Origin: Caprella mutica
Lineage: Eukaryota; Arthropoda; Malacostraca; Amphipoda; Caprellidae
Direction: 5' to 3'
Assembly: GCA_947561585.1 (NCBI GenBank)
Contig: CANNZV010000874.1
Location: 1-64,000, forward strand
Length of the DNA stretch: 64,000 nt
The translations under genes and the position numbers were made by a program. Position 1 is the stretch's first letter; every line of letters starts with the position of its first letter. Below the pieces are notes generated by a model. It worked only from the letters and a program-made list of their open reading frames with translations. It made no database searches and was not told where the DNA came from. Of this stretch, positions 40,401 to 55,400 are shown one piece after another.

Positions 40401-43400
40401 TCAGAGAGGAATATGGGGTGAGTTGTGAAATAAATATAAATATTATGACTGAAAAAACAATTATTTTTTCCACGGCCCACCGTTGAAAAATCCATTTACA
40501 TCAATTAATATACTGTATTATGTATATCCAGAGCATCGTTAAAATATAATAATCGTAAATATATCGTTAAAATATATTAAAGCATAAAATGATGAACCAT
40601 TAAATATGAGTAAACTTTTTTCCCTTTGTATCATTAATGGATTTTCACTGTTCGAATAAATCTATCAAACAATGATAATTAATAAATCAGAAAATTTGCA
40701 GCTTAAGTCTGAAGAACTAATAAATCTATCAAACAATAATAATTAATAAATCAGAAAATTTGCAGCTTAAGTCTGAAGAACTAATAAATCTATCAAACAA
40801 TAATAATTAATAAATCAGAAAATTTGCAGCTTAAGTCTGAAGAACTAATGGTGTTTTTCATTTCGTTGTTGATTTGGTAGTGTAGGCAGTAAAGGTCTAA
40901 TTGCAGGCAGTTAAATTGGGTGATAAAGCTCTAGAGTGGCTTTGTATTGATCACATTTACTCTTGGTAATTTCCCTCAGCTCGATACTGCTCAATAGAAA
41001 GGACTGCATTATTCAAATTAGAACCTTAATGTCAGACGTCTGTGCTACAATAAGATTCGAGAGTTTTCAAAGTTTCGCTGATATTTATGTATTTACATAT
41101 AAACGTAAGCTCAATTAGCAGCCATTTTCCTCTATTTCATTGAATAAGTAAAGGGTAATTGGTTTCAAAGATATTGTCATTGTAAGTTAAATAGACTTTA
41201 TGAATTCCGTCAATATTTCCACTCCAATAAAGTATTCCAATTAGAATGAAGAATGAATATGTATTTTTCTATATAAGATAGTTATCTAATGTAAGAATAG
41301 AGTCTTACATTTTTGCCATACATTAATTGTTAATGTGATACATTCATAAGAAGTACATAATTTCGTTTCAATTATTAATCTTCTATCGAAAACCTTCATA
41401 TTGAAACATTTCATTGAATGATAAAATAAAATCACCAGCACACTATATGCTCATTATAGACAGACAAGCCTATGTGCATATTACAAAATTATTTCCCTTT
41501 ATATCGGTAAAAATGCATGATATATATCATGGCACAAGTTAATTAACTAATATATACATGTACTGAAGTTTTAGTACATTGATGTATTGCTATTTAGGTA
41601 ATGTCCTTGCGTTATATAAGATTGACATTCTCTTTGACTTCTTCCTTACACGGTATTGCTCACAATTTATTTATATGTCGACCTGCTGAAATAATATCCT
41701 TGTTTGTGGATTGAAATTTATCGTCCCAATCACTTTTAAAAAAAACTATTCAAATAAAACTATTGTTGGTGAACTCAAAAAAAATCATCTTATTGCTTAA
41801 ATCTTAAAATGAACAGTATTCAAAATTTTGTTTTGTTTTGCTATCAAATACAATATGGCTTACTTAATTATAGAGGTTTTAACCAGCTATATTTTAGTAA
41901 GCCATGAATACAATTAATATACATAAAAAAAAAATTGTATGATCTGCTGCAAAAATCATGGAATAATGATATTTTATTATTCTATAGATCTTTATCTAAA
42001 ATAAATTTAACACTATTATTAGAATAGAAAATATATTCATTATAATATACTCTTATTAAATTATTTGAGGCATAAATTGATACAATTATTTAAGGTTCAT
42101 GCATATGGATATTTCCGAAGATTAAAGGTCCCCTCCAACCAATATTTTTTATTGCTTAAATCAACGAGGCAAAGGTTTCTTATCATTTTACTGCAAACCC
42201 CATAATATTTGATAGCATATTTTTAATTTTATATGCTTTTAAAGATTTTCATAATCCAAACTCTACAAAACCTACTCTACTTCCGACTTTCTAATTTTCA
42301 GTCTGAAGAAGAAGAATGTACACCATTTGTTTTGATTGTCAACTAGGTATTTGGTTTATTAAATTTATTTATTATTCGTTTTAAGGTTTAAATTCGAATA
42401 AACTTATTATAGAAACGTTTATATACTTTAGAAACAATTAATATCTTAAAAGAAGGCCAAAAATGCATTGTTTGTTTAAAAATCTAAATTTGAAATCAAA
42501 ACAAAGAGTGTACAATTTTCTTTCTCAGCGTCAGGTTGGAGATTCGCTTGATTGTTGCTCACAGAGTACTAAAAAACTTTAAAAGCAAATAATAAAATAT
42601 ATAATGAACCGAATTGTATGCGGTTTGCGGAATAATGATCGTAGACCTTAGTTCTATAATATTATGTAATAAACTCATTTTTTTCCCGGAGCCTGGAGAG
42701 GACCTTTAAGGAAGATAAGAATCACACTCAACTGGAAAGAAGATTACAGTTATATAATTATGATAACAATAAAGGAATATATAATATGTGTGTGATTCCT
42801 TTTTATTTTACAGAACGAAATACTAATCACTCGAATTTCATAAACTTATATTTGATACCTCTTTTGGAGAAAGTATATTTTAGTGATTATCTGAGTTTGT
42901 ATTTGCAGACATTTTATACTTCAGGAAACTACATTCTTCCAATAAAAAAGATTTTAATACAAAATAAGAAATTTCAATAGCAAATTGCTTCAAGTTTTTC
43001 CAGATTTAATTATGACTCAAGGTAAATTCCCTCGTGGAAAGTTCCACCACGGAAAGTTCCACCGCTGGAAAATTCACACTTTATGTCAGGGGGGTTAAGG
43101 GGGCGGCACGCTCTCCTATACACATAATTCATAAGTTTTATTTAAAGCTGAGACTGAATATTCAGAGACCAGAAATTCCGCTCAAATCTCATATTAAATA
43201 AATGTCAAAACATGTCAAAATTACTAATGTTACGTATAACTTTCCGATTTTAATAAATAAACCACCAATTTCACTACTCATAATTTCAACTTAATCACTT
43301 ATAGAATTTAATAACGCCATTATAAACTGAGACCGAGTTTTCCATGACCGAATTTTCCGAGACCAAATTTTCCAAGACCGAAATTTCCTAGAACCCTTAA

Positions 43401-46400
43401 AAAGATAATACATTTTAAGAATATGTTATGTTAAGTCAAGTCCTAAGAGATAAGCTAAGGTGAACATACGAAATAATAGACAGATCAAACGATCTTTTAA
43501 ATAATTATATGAATCACATTAATTTATAATTAAATTTAAATCGTATTAATTCAACAATAAGGTTCCGCTGCCTCAATGATCAACAATTTAGATCCCGTTT
43601 GATTTTAACTTTTAACATATATATGTTGAAACTCAAATTAAGGAATGAAATTAAGGAACATATTTCACACGTACTGAAGTAAAATGTTTAATTATTATAA
43701 TGATATATTTTAATTTAAAATAAAAAAAATTACAAAGCTGAAACTTTCTGAAACAGTATATATCTCTCTCTCTCAATTATCTCTATTTAATGTATTACAA
43801 AAATGAAGTTTAAATTAAAATGCGTTTCAACTAAATTTTAAAAATAGGGTTAAGCAGGTAAATTGCGGTACATTAATAGCTTGTACCTGAAAATACAGTC
43901 GCACGAATAAAATCTTAACTTCATAACACATAAGATACATATATCATAACATGTATAGAGTTTCTTTTGATATGCAACATCTTAAACTAAATTTGGTATA
44001 TCAGGATTTAAAGACTAAAGAAACAACATTAAATACATGTTTGTCATATTTCTGCTCAATATTAAACTTTAAATAATGTATATACCTGTCAAATTTTTTT
44101 TAAATCAAATATTAAAAATTGAACTTTAGTGTTTCAGTTGGTAAATTCAATAAGCTAAATTTAGCAGTGCTGCCATACTAGCGTCATATTCTGTCACGAT
44201 TAACTAGTTAAATATTTAATGCCTATATAATGGATCAATTAATGGTTCTATATTCAAAAGAGATATTTGTTCATTTATAATTATAAATTAACTAAATTTA
44301 GAAATATATTTAAAAAGAACTGTTTATCTATATTGTTAGTTTGTCTATTTTTTCAAAGAGGTGGAATCTTCCGTGGTGGAATTTTCACATTTCTCATTTG
44401 ACGCCGGTGTTATCTTCCTGGTGGAACTTTCCGGCCACGGTATTTATAATTGAACAAGTTTAGAGCTATTGGGTGATAATTACAAAAATTAATGTGTACA
44501 TGTTANNNNNNNNNNNNNNNNNNNNNNNNTGTACATGTTAACATATGTATACTATTTTTCTTCAGGCACTGCATGGGTACATCGCTCTTATTATTTGCAT
44601 ATTCGGTTCTTTCGCCAATGCCATCAACTTCATCATCCTAACACGTAAGGAGATGGTGAACTCCACTAACACCATCTTAACTGGCCTCGCTTGTGTGGAT
44701 TTCTGGCTACTAGTGGAGTACATAGGCTTTGCCTCCTGGTACATAATGGGCAAAGGAATGTTCATTCATTACTATTATCATGCGGTCTACATTATGTTCC
44801 ATGCTTATTTCACGCAGGTGAGTAATTTAATAAATTAACCCTATTTATGATGTCTCCTTTCAATTGAATCTCTGTCAGTCTACAAGGGGAAAAGATTTAT
44901 TTATGTTAATTATTCAATTTCTCTACAAAGTTAATTATATTTAGACTAAAAAAGCCACTCTATATATTTTACCACTTTTAAATCGCTTTTTTTTCATGTT
45001 CATTTGAGTATAGTTAAATGCACAATGTAATTACGAGCAGTAATTAAAAGTTTACTGGAAATTTCTTATTAATTGTTGAGGTAAACCGAAAATGAACTAA
45101 AACAAAATTAATCTTGATATTTCAAATATCAGTAGCTATATTATATCTTCTTGATTAAAATTCGACAGAATTAAAATTCATTCAATTAACTATTATCATT
45201 AAGATTTATATATTTTAATGAAATAACTTATTCAATGTTTGATCATACATACATATAATGTGTTTTGTCTAATTTTAAAATATATATTTTCGAAACATTC
45301 TTTTGAATTAAAAAATATGTAATTAACAAATTGTAATCCTCATGAAACGATTGTACAATGTCATCGTCAAAATGTCATTGTTTAACATAGCTATTATATC
45401 CAAATCACTAATGTTGTTTGCATTCTATTGCAGATAACACACACCGTATCAATATGCCTGGCCATAACACTGGCAGTGTGGCGCTACATTGCCATCTGTA
45501 AGCCACACCTCAACCTGGTGCTCTGTACTCTGCCAAAGTCAAGAGTAGCCGTAATGGTGGCCTACTTGGCTTCTTTATTCATCACTGCCCCCAATTTATT
45601 CCTATATGAAATCCAAGATGTGCATGACAGGTTGGATAGAGAAAGTAGTAACAATAAATTGATTGTATTATAATAAAATAATATGTTTACATGTTTAATA
45701 TTATGTTCATTTCTTTCACAGAGAAACCAATTTAACCAGCTACTATGTCAACTTCTCGGATTCTTCAAAATCTCACACCTTATTAACTACGGTTTATTTT
45801 TATGTTTATGGTTTTCTCGTAAAATTGATACCTTGTTTTTTGCTCACTTTTTTCATATACAAAATTATACGAGCAATGTACATTGCTAAGAAAAGAAAGG
45901 TAAGTGAGATCAAATGAACTCGAGATTAAATATGTTATTTATAAAATTTGGTCTGCTATAACTTGATTAAGTATTACTTGACCCATCGATTTTGGTGCAA
46001 ATTATCAAATTTCTTTTTATTGCTGAAAAAAGATTCTTTAGGTAAAGTGGGCTTTCATGTCCCAAATTTTTGTGAGGGTACGACCACTTGAACCACCCTA
46101 AGGGTCAAAATGCATGATTTTTGAACTAGTGTATTTTTGAACTGATAGTTCTTAAATTTCTAGAGATAATGTAACTTCGCAAAAGAAACACATTTTATTC
46201 GTGTAACTTTTTCATTTTGGTTTTAGTTTTCGAAAAAAAATGTAGTTTTTCAATTTTTTTTTACAAATTTCAAAAGACGAGTAGTGTATGTGTGTATATG
46301 CTAGAAAAAAGACAGTTTCAGAATCCTTGGAACATTTCAAATAAATTTTCAGAGCATTTTTTGATGACTAACTAAAATTTTCGAAAAAAAAAATCCAAAA

Positions 46401-49400
46401 TTTCCGATTTTGATCTGCGATAAAAAAATGAACGAGGATCTGTAGATTTGTTATGAATGTTCCAAGGATTCTAAAACTGTTTTTGGTTTTCATGTAGCGT
46501 GAAAACTCATTGTTTTCTCGTCTTTTTTAGTTGGAAAATACAATTTAGATTTTTTTACAAATTTCAAAAGACGATAAGTGTATGAGTGCTAGAATGAAAA
46601 CAAAGACAGTTTTAGAATCCTTGGAACATTTTGAACAAATGCAAATAGGTCTTTTTCAAATTTCTTCTTCGTTCTCTTTTTATCGCAGTTCAAAATCAAG
46701 AACTTTAGATTTTTCTTGAAAATTTTAGTTAGTCATCAAAAAATGCTCATAAAAGAAAAACCAGATGGGAATTAGTAAACTCCCTCATTTCTTTTCGTTT
46801 GAAATGTTCCAAGGATTCCAAATCTGTCTTCGTTTTTATTCTAGCATATACACTCATACACTTCTCGTCTTTTGAAATTTGTAAGAATTTAAAAAATAAT
46901 GTAAAAATTACATTTTATTCAAAAAATAAAGCCAAAATCGAAAAAGTCACACGAATAAAATGTGTTTCTTTTGCAAAACTACATATACTGTAGGAATTTT
47001 CAGAATGATCAGTTCAAAAAAAGGAAGCTCTCTCAAAAATTTCGAATTACGGAAAATTTTATAGTTAGTCATCAGAAAATGATAATAAAAACAAGAAACA
47101 GGAAGAAAAATTAAAACAAGCTATCTTCACATATTTTAGAAATTCCTAAGGATTCTAGTAAACACTCATACACTTCTCGTTTTTTTAAATTTGTAAAACA
47201 AATTTTTTTAATTTATAAACTACATTTTTTTCGAAAGCTAAAGCCAAAATTTAAAAAAATGCATGAATAAAATGTGATTTTTCTTTGCGAAGTTACATAT
47301 AGCTTACCTTACAAATTTCAGAACGATCGGTTTAAAAAAAAAGAGTTTTTAAAAAATGGGTCAAAAACATACCTATTCACTTTTCATCACTATCTTCTAT
47401 TACCATTTGATATTTTTAATTTTACGTCAATGATTAGATTGCAATTTAAATTAAGTTAATTACAGTATTACCTATGAAGATAAAGAAGAGATCTCACTTA
47501 ATCCTCTAGGCTCCACCATATAACTTTCTCTCTTGGTATTCATTTACCGTGAATTTTTGTTGTTTAACTCTTCAATTTAATGATCTCTGGCCTCAAGGAT
47601 TACTGAATATATTAAATTTTCTTGTAGACAAATTTGCCCCGCAATATGTGTTGATTGTAATTCAAAATGGAACACATTTGTTTCTCAAATTTCATGATCA
47701 TCAATCTTTGATAGAAGTTATTGTTGAATTGTTTTACATATAAATGAAGAGTACACTCAAGTAAATAAAACTATTACACTATTTTGTATTTTCTAATTAT
47801 TTTTATTTGCTTGTTTTATATATCAAACAAGAATCTTTTATATATATCATAAATAACATATTTTTAGGTCTCTTCTAACAATGCAGTTCAGACATTTCAA
47901 TATTTAATGGCACAACCATTACTTTTTTTACTGCCAGGCTAATCTCATGAAGAATAACAACCCTTCGCCAACTGGCTCTGAAATTGTCCGGAAGATTCCA
48001 CAAATGGAGAAACTTACTGAAAAGACAACCACAATGCTGTTGAGCGTGTTACTGCTCTTCCTTGTCGTGGAATTACCACAAGGAATTCTCACGCTGCTTT
48101 CTGCTATCCATGGCAAAGTATTCTTCGAGTGAGTTTAAATACCAGTGTGATATGGGGTATTATATTGCAGTAAGATACAAATCACTTCGGATATTATATG
48201 TGTGAGTAAATTGAGATCAATAAGGATATTTTCGTGAGAGATCAGTACATATAAATGAGTTAGAAAATTTGGATGTCTACGTTTATATTAGCTGGAGATA
48301 AGTATAGATAGATCAGTGAGTAAATATTGAGGTAATACGTATATTTGAGTAGAGGATCAGTACGACTACATGAGTGGGTTTTAATGAAACTTATATAATA
48401 GCTAACTCGATAACCAAAATATTATGACACAAACTGTTTTTTCCAGTTATTTGAACATCAATCAATAAATAACCTAATTGAATTAATGAAAACCTTGCAT
48501 GGTCAAATTAAGCTAAAACAAGTCTAACACTTAGCAGTCGTCTTTACATTCAATAGATACAATTTAACATAGAGCTCTCTAAATTTGAATGAATTGGAAC
48601 TATTTCGAGCTAAGCGAAAGAAAGTCTCAAAAGTATTAAATTGAACATTGTGCAGCTATTACGGACTATAGTAGGGACACTGTGCTCTGCAACAAATCTA
48701 TCTTTATTTATTAGACAGAATGTCGTAAATATACGCTGAAAGACCATTACTGCTAGCTAGGAATATTTGTTTGCAACATGAATTCATTCTTGGAAAGTTA
48801 CACTTCACTAAAGATAGGGAATAAAATTGTGATTTAAACTTTTTGTAATATCCTATAATATTAGGAAACAGTTAATAATTATCACAATCTTAACGAAATT
48901 TTCATTTCTTTTTGTAGTACATTGCTATTATATATCTTATTACAGGAAGTGCTACATGGAGTGGGGTGATATTATGGACCTGATGGCTCTGTTGAACAGC
49001 TCTGTTAACTTCTTCCTCTACTACATCATGAGTCAGCAGTTCAGAATTACGCTTAGAAAACTATTTGCCCTTAGAAAGACAAGACCTGTTGCGCAGCGAT
49101 GCAAAGTGCATGAAACAGTTAGTACACTGGTGTAAAACATCAGCACACTGGTGTAAAACATCAGCACACTGGTGTAAAACATCAGCACACTGGTGTAAAA
49201 CATCAGCACACTGGTGTAAAACATCAGCACACTGGTGTAAAACATCAGTACACTGGTGTAAAACATCAGCACACTGGTGTAAAACATCAGCACACTGGTG
49301 TAAAACATCAGCACACTGGTGTAAAACATCAGCACACTGGTGTAAAACATCATTACACTGGTGTAAAACATCAGCACACTGGTGTAAAACATCAGCACAC

Positions 49401-52400
49401 TGGTGTAAAACATCAGTACACTGGTGTAAAACATCAGTAAACTGGTGTAAAACATAAGCACATTGGTGTAAAACATCAGTGCACTGGTGTAAAACATCAG
49501 CACACTGGAGTAAAACATCAGCACACTGGTGTAAAACATCAGCACACTGGTGTGAAACATCAACACACTGGTGTGAAACATCAGCACACTGATGTGAAAC
49601 ATCAGCACACTGGTGTAAAACATCAGCACCCTGGTGAAAAAAACATCAACACACTGGAGTAAAACATCAGCACACTGGTGTAAAACATCAGCCCCTTAAA
49701 TCTCAATATTAGTAATAATATTAGTTCCTGATTGTACGCTACGTTTTCTTATTCATGCAATATTCTATAATGAATCAGATGATGAAGTTTCTAAGAGAGA
49801 TTTTTATGATCAATGAATCGTATTGTAATGTTAAATAGAGTGAAGATGAAAAGTAACTATTAATATACAGGTGAAGCTCGTACATTGCCAAGTACTTGTA
49901 CCGGAAAAGTGTCCTATATGCTTATCAGCATTCGTTCTAACGATAAATTATTTAATTTAGTTGGGGATTTAAACTTTATAAATTTTCTTTCACAGCATTT
50001 CAAAGAAACCATAATGAAGGTAAACAAGCTCAGATTATTATTAAAAGAAAATTTTAGTGAAAATTTTATAATATTTATATAACTCACTTATATAAATGTA
50101 CGATATAATAAGGTAGATATAACTATCGCTTAAAGTACTATAAAATATGATAAAAAAGGGCTTTATACAGTATATCAACGTACATAAAATATCTATGTAC
50201 TTACATGCAAATTATTGTACAAATAGCATAATTAATAATCGTTTATTAACCGAACACAATATAATTATAAATTACTTTATTTTCTATTTTTTTGCATGGA
50301 ATGAATTAATGAAGAATATATTAAATGTGGTGGAAAAGGGTAACAAAACAAAAACTATATATTAATTGTTAATTGTAAATTGTAATACCTCTGAATATAA
50401 CCAATATTTGACTAGATACTTGATAGACGAATAATATATTTGTTGAACCATACAATTTAATGAGTTCGTTGTAGTGAGCTACAGTCCGCTAGAGCGGACA
50501 ATATTTATCCTCTGTAGATAATCCTTTATCCTTTGTAGATAATTGTCCTTTGAGCGGACAATTTTTATTCCCGTTCAAATATCGCCGGCTGTAAGAGCTT
50601 TACCTGTATAGTAATATACCGGTGAATAGATTGTTTTAAAATCTTAATTTCATCCTGTTGAGAATATATAAAAATAAATCATGCATCTTTCAGTAAAAAT
50701 TTATCAATGTACTTTATTGTAAATGGATATGGTAGTAATTGTAATGCTTATTAATTCAAATTAGAAATAACAATAACCTGTTGTATCTATATTCTTGTAA
50801 CCAGTATCTATATTCTATACAAAAGGGATTTTTACAAAAACTTATATTATTTGTTAAAAATGGAAAATGCGAGGGACATATTTAAAATCATATATCTATT
50901 TAATACTTATAGTGAAATTAATCAGGATATATTTTTATACACTTCAAATAGCTATATTATTTAATATAGGGGCTCGTGTTTCCACTCTATTTAGTTTTTA
51001 TTCTTTCTATAGTTCAATTATAATTTTTAGCTTCAATTATTAGGGATGTTAGAGATCTGAGATGAATATATTAATATTTATATCAGTTATACTAATTAAT
51101 ATTTCTCAGTTTTAAAATCAATGTTAATATTGTTTTCATTTTTTTTCCTTTATATCCCAAGCACCCATGGCACTTTGTGCCAACATGGGCACTAGATGGT
51201 TAGATGGGCAAGAGATGGCAGACTGAAAAGTAGCCTAGAAATTTTATGGGGATAATATGGTTTTCCGCTCTCATGAAATGTTACCTTGGGAGAAGGTTGG
51301 TTCAATGTGGCGAATTCATCTCATTAAATTGTCATATTGGACCAACCTGATTAATTCATAGCATATCAACATTATATGGCGGAAACTTGCTTAACATATT
51401 GGCAACATCTTGGACCAAGATGGTTTCAACATAACAGCCCATGCTGTCACCATATTGGTCCATTTTGAAAAATACCATACACATGGGCCCCATTAAGTTT
51501 GGTTGCTGGGGAAGCTACATCTACTTGTAAATTATAATTTCAAAAATACACATAACTTCAGCTTGACATTTTAAAATTCATTATCGAGGTTCAAATCAAA
51601 TTTTTCATCCTTTGGAATTTCTTGCGCATTTAAATTGGCATGCAAGTTATTTCGTTAGGAAAACTGGTTATTCTGTTCTCGATAAGAGCCCCGCAGAATA
51701 TTTTAACCACTCCTTCCTAATTTATGCTGTATTATATGTTGAAAAATACATGAGATATTAGGTTAAGATGTGCATAGTTTAGTGTAAATAAAATCTCTAA
51801 TTTTAATGTCTCTATTAATAACTATTAAGCCATTTCAGATATTATTTCTGCATTATTTATTAAATATATATTTGTATTAATTTATCTTGAATTTGTTAAC
51901 ATGGATTAAATTTTCATGTTGTTCATTAAAATTTTATAATGACTTAAAAAAATTCAATTGTTTCATCATGATCATTATTTTTTGTAACAAACTAGATATA
52001 TATCGCTGGCAACTTTTTATTATACGTATCTTATAGTACAGTATAATGCGAAGAAATAAATTATTGAAGAGTAATATGATAAAAATGAGTAATTTAACAT
52101 TTGCTTCATTGTATTTATGATATTTTCTCTTTCATGCATCTTTAATTTGAGAGTCTTAATGTTATTTAAAGATATTCATCATTATATTTTCAAGCACTTG
52201 AATTGCCATCTATTAGATTATAACATAAAATATTTCAGTCAAGAATTATTTCAGAATTGGATAATTCTTTCAGTTTTATTGAGTATGGGTAGCATGCAGT
52301 CACTGGTGACTGCTATCACTTTAACATAGTATGGGTATTTTTCTTCAGTACAGTCACCAAGATATCAAGAAACCATTTTATAAGTTTCAGGTTGTTTTCA

Positions 52401-55400
52401 TCTATCTTTTTATGAGACGCTTTAAAGTTCCTATCCAAAGAAATGCCAAGCATTCTTTAGATCCATTTGTCCATCCTCGCAATGCTATCTGAACTGAGGA
52501 AAGCCGAGATTGTGTGATGATAACTGTACTCAATCCAATCATAGTAAAACAATGTTGTTCACTAACAATCTCTGACAACCATTCTATAACAACCACTGGT
52601 TAACAAGGAAATATATCTACCAAACATACAGCATATAAGATAATTGGCCTTAAATTTCACGGATTGTGACCGAAATTCTTTCTAACTTTAACATTGGCTT
52701 TTCCTATCTTCTAATCTGTAATTTTACGTAAATTTCTTCTAAATGTAAAAAAAATCCTCACGCAGTGGATACAGTGGAACTCCTTTTTACTGAATTTCAA
52801 CTAGTTCACTGTAGAGAGTTTACTTCACTATATATAAAAGATTTAAGAAACGAGTAGAAAACAAAACTTTTCAAGACAGACTATACACAATTTATTTATT
52901 TTTTAAATAAATTCATTATACAAGGTATTGAATTTCTCAGAACTCTAAAAAAACAGAATGGTTCTCCACACTTAACTTCATTATACAGGAGTTGCACTGG
53001 TAGATCTCCTCTTTCATTAAATACAGGGATTTAATCCATATATAAGTAGATGCGGGAAACAGACTTTTCCTTGCCGGACTTTTCCCCGCTGGACTTATCC
53101 TTGCCTGATTTTTTTTAATTAAAACTCTTGAAGATAAATTAAATATTGAGAGAAAAAAAATCCTTTTGACCAATAAATTTATTTCTGTGAAATTGTGAAT
53201 CAAAGTCTGCCGTCGCAACTAACCCTATTTTTTGGATTTTTTTAAACATTGTTGATGGAAATTAGTTATTTACCAACTCCTTGAACAGAACCCGTTCTGT
53301 AGTTACTCATTCGGTAATTAGTTTTCATATGAGATTTTTGAAGAAATGTACAACTTTATATGTAATTCGTTCTCAAATCTGATAACTTGAGAAGTATTAA
53401 TTTTAGGATTTCTACACTTTAACAGTTGAGTCTAACTTATACATTTTCATAATAATGGTTAAGCCATTGTAAATTATTTAATGTATAAATATTAAATATG
53501 AATAGTGAATACTAGAAGAAAAGACACTATAAAAAGAGGCCAATATTAACTGTAATAAAAAATCTATAGTAAGTTTATTAATTCTGTAATATATTAATTT
53601 CAAATTGATAAACTACAATTGAATTTATTAGTGACTTGGAAAAGTAAATATTTAAATAAAAAGTAAATAGAACACCATTTTATTAAATAGCTGGCAAGGA
53701 AAATAATAAATTTGCGATATGTAGTATAACCATAGAGCTAGAAATAACTGAATTATTCGTAGCTTCTAAGACTAAATTGCGACAATTGGCAATCCCTTAG
53801 TATTGCCATAATGTTTTAACTTTGTAGCATATCATAATTTTATCCCAATTTACGAAGGCACAGTCTTAAAATAAAAACGACCAATATGGACACAAACGGA
53901 AATGAAAACTAAAAAAAGACTGTACTATTGTGAAAGTTTGTCAATAAATGGTCTCTTCTATTAATAAATGGTTTGTATTATCGAAATCATAATTAATAGC
54001 CTAAAATACTAGTATTTTATTCGGCGTGGAAAGTTCGGCTGGGAAAAGTTCAGGCGGGGAAATGTCTAATTTACCCCATGTATAGATGCTGGAAACGGAC
54101 TATTCCTCGCCGGTCTTTACCCCGCCGGACTATTCCCAGCCGAAAAAAATATCAGTAATTTAGGCTACTAAAGTATAATTTTGATATGTCAGGTCGCCTA
54201 TATTTACGTAAGTATTTCTATTGGGTAAAATAATATAACAGGGTTCATTAAAAGATGTGGAGCGTAAACACCGTTATTCCGTTTTCTTACGTTTCAGCGT
54301 CTGACATATAACATTAGATGATTAGAGTAATAGAGAAAGGATAGAGTAGGAACCTTATCAGTTATCATTAGACATGATAAGGGCTGATCCACACCATCGC
54401 TCCGGTCACGCTCCGCTCTCACTCCAGTCACGGTCCGGTCTCATCCTTGTGCATACACATGTTCGGTCCGGTCACGCTCCGCTCTCGCTCCCGTCCCTTC
54501 CGTATCATCTGATTTTGCAGTGATTATCATTGCACTTATTTGATGAACAGGATGAGAGAAAACAAAAAGAAGAGATTCTTAGTTCATTGTGTACTAAAAG
54601 ATAGGAAGTGCGAATGATATCTACTCATTGTATCCTCATCTAATAAATGACAAAACTAAATTTTTCTATTATTTTCGAATGACTATTGGAACTTTTGAAA
54701 ATATCTATCTAAAATTGAAAATGATTTTAGAAAAGAAAACATGCAACACTGAAAACACAATCACCCCTAGAAAAAAACTGTCTGTATAACTAAGAATCTA
54801 GACTTCTAGAGTCTAAGCCCTAAGGTATAAGAATTATTATATATGTCACTCGCGTTTGACTGATCTGCAGCAATATCGACCGATTTCGCTTCACAATCTG
54901 TTTGATCTATCGTTAGCACAGCCATCGACCGATAGCGCAACCAACGATCGATTGCTGCACGTTCGAATGATAAAGAATGTATTTAGTTTAGGCATCTAAA
55001 TGGTATATTTAATAGGGAAACCATCAACCGATTGTTGCGCGTTCGATTGATATGGATTTCTATAATTTCTACATATATCTAATTGTTACATTTCATATGG
55101 TAATCATCAATCGATTGATGGTTACTCTATGAAATATAACAATTTTTTTGTTTAAAAAGACAACATCTTTCAATTAAAATCAAGACAATTAAATGCATAA
55201 ACTAAAAAAATCCCTATCATTCGAACGCGCAGAAATTGATTGATAGGTGCGCTATTAATCGATATAGCTATGCAATAAAATTTAAAAAAATAATCTTATT
55301 ATTCGAACGCGCAACTATCGATAGATGGTTGCGCCATCGGTCGATGGCTGCAATAATGATTTATCAATAGATTGCGCAGCGAAATCGGTCGATATTTCAG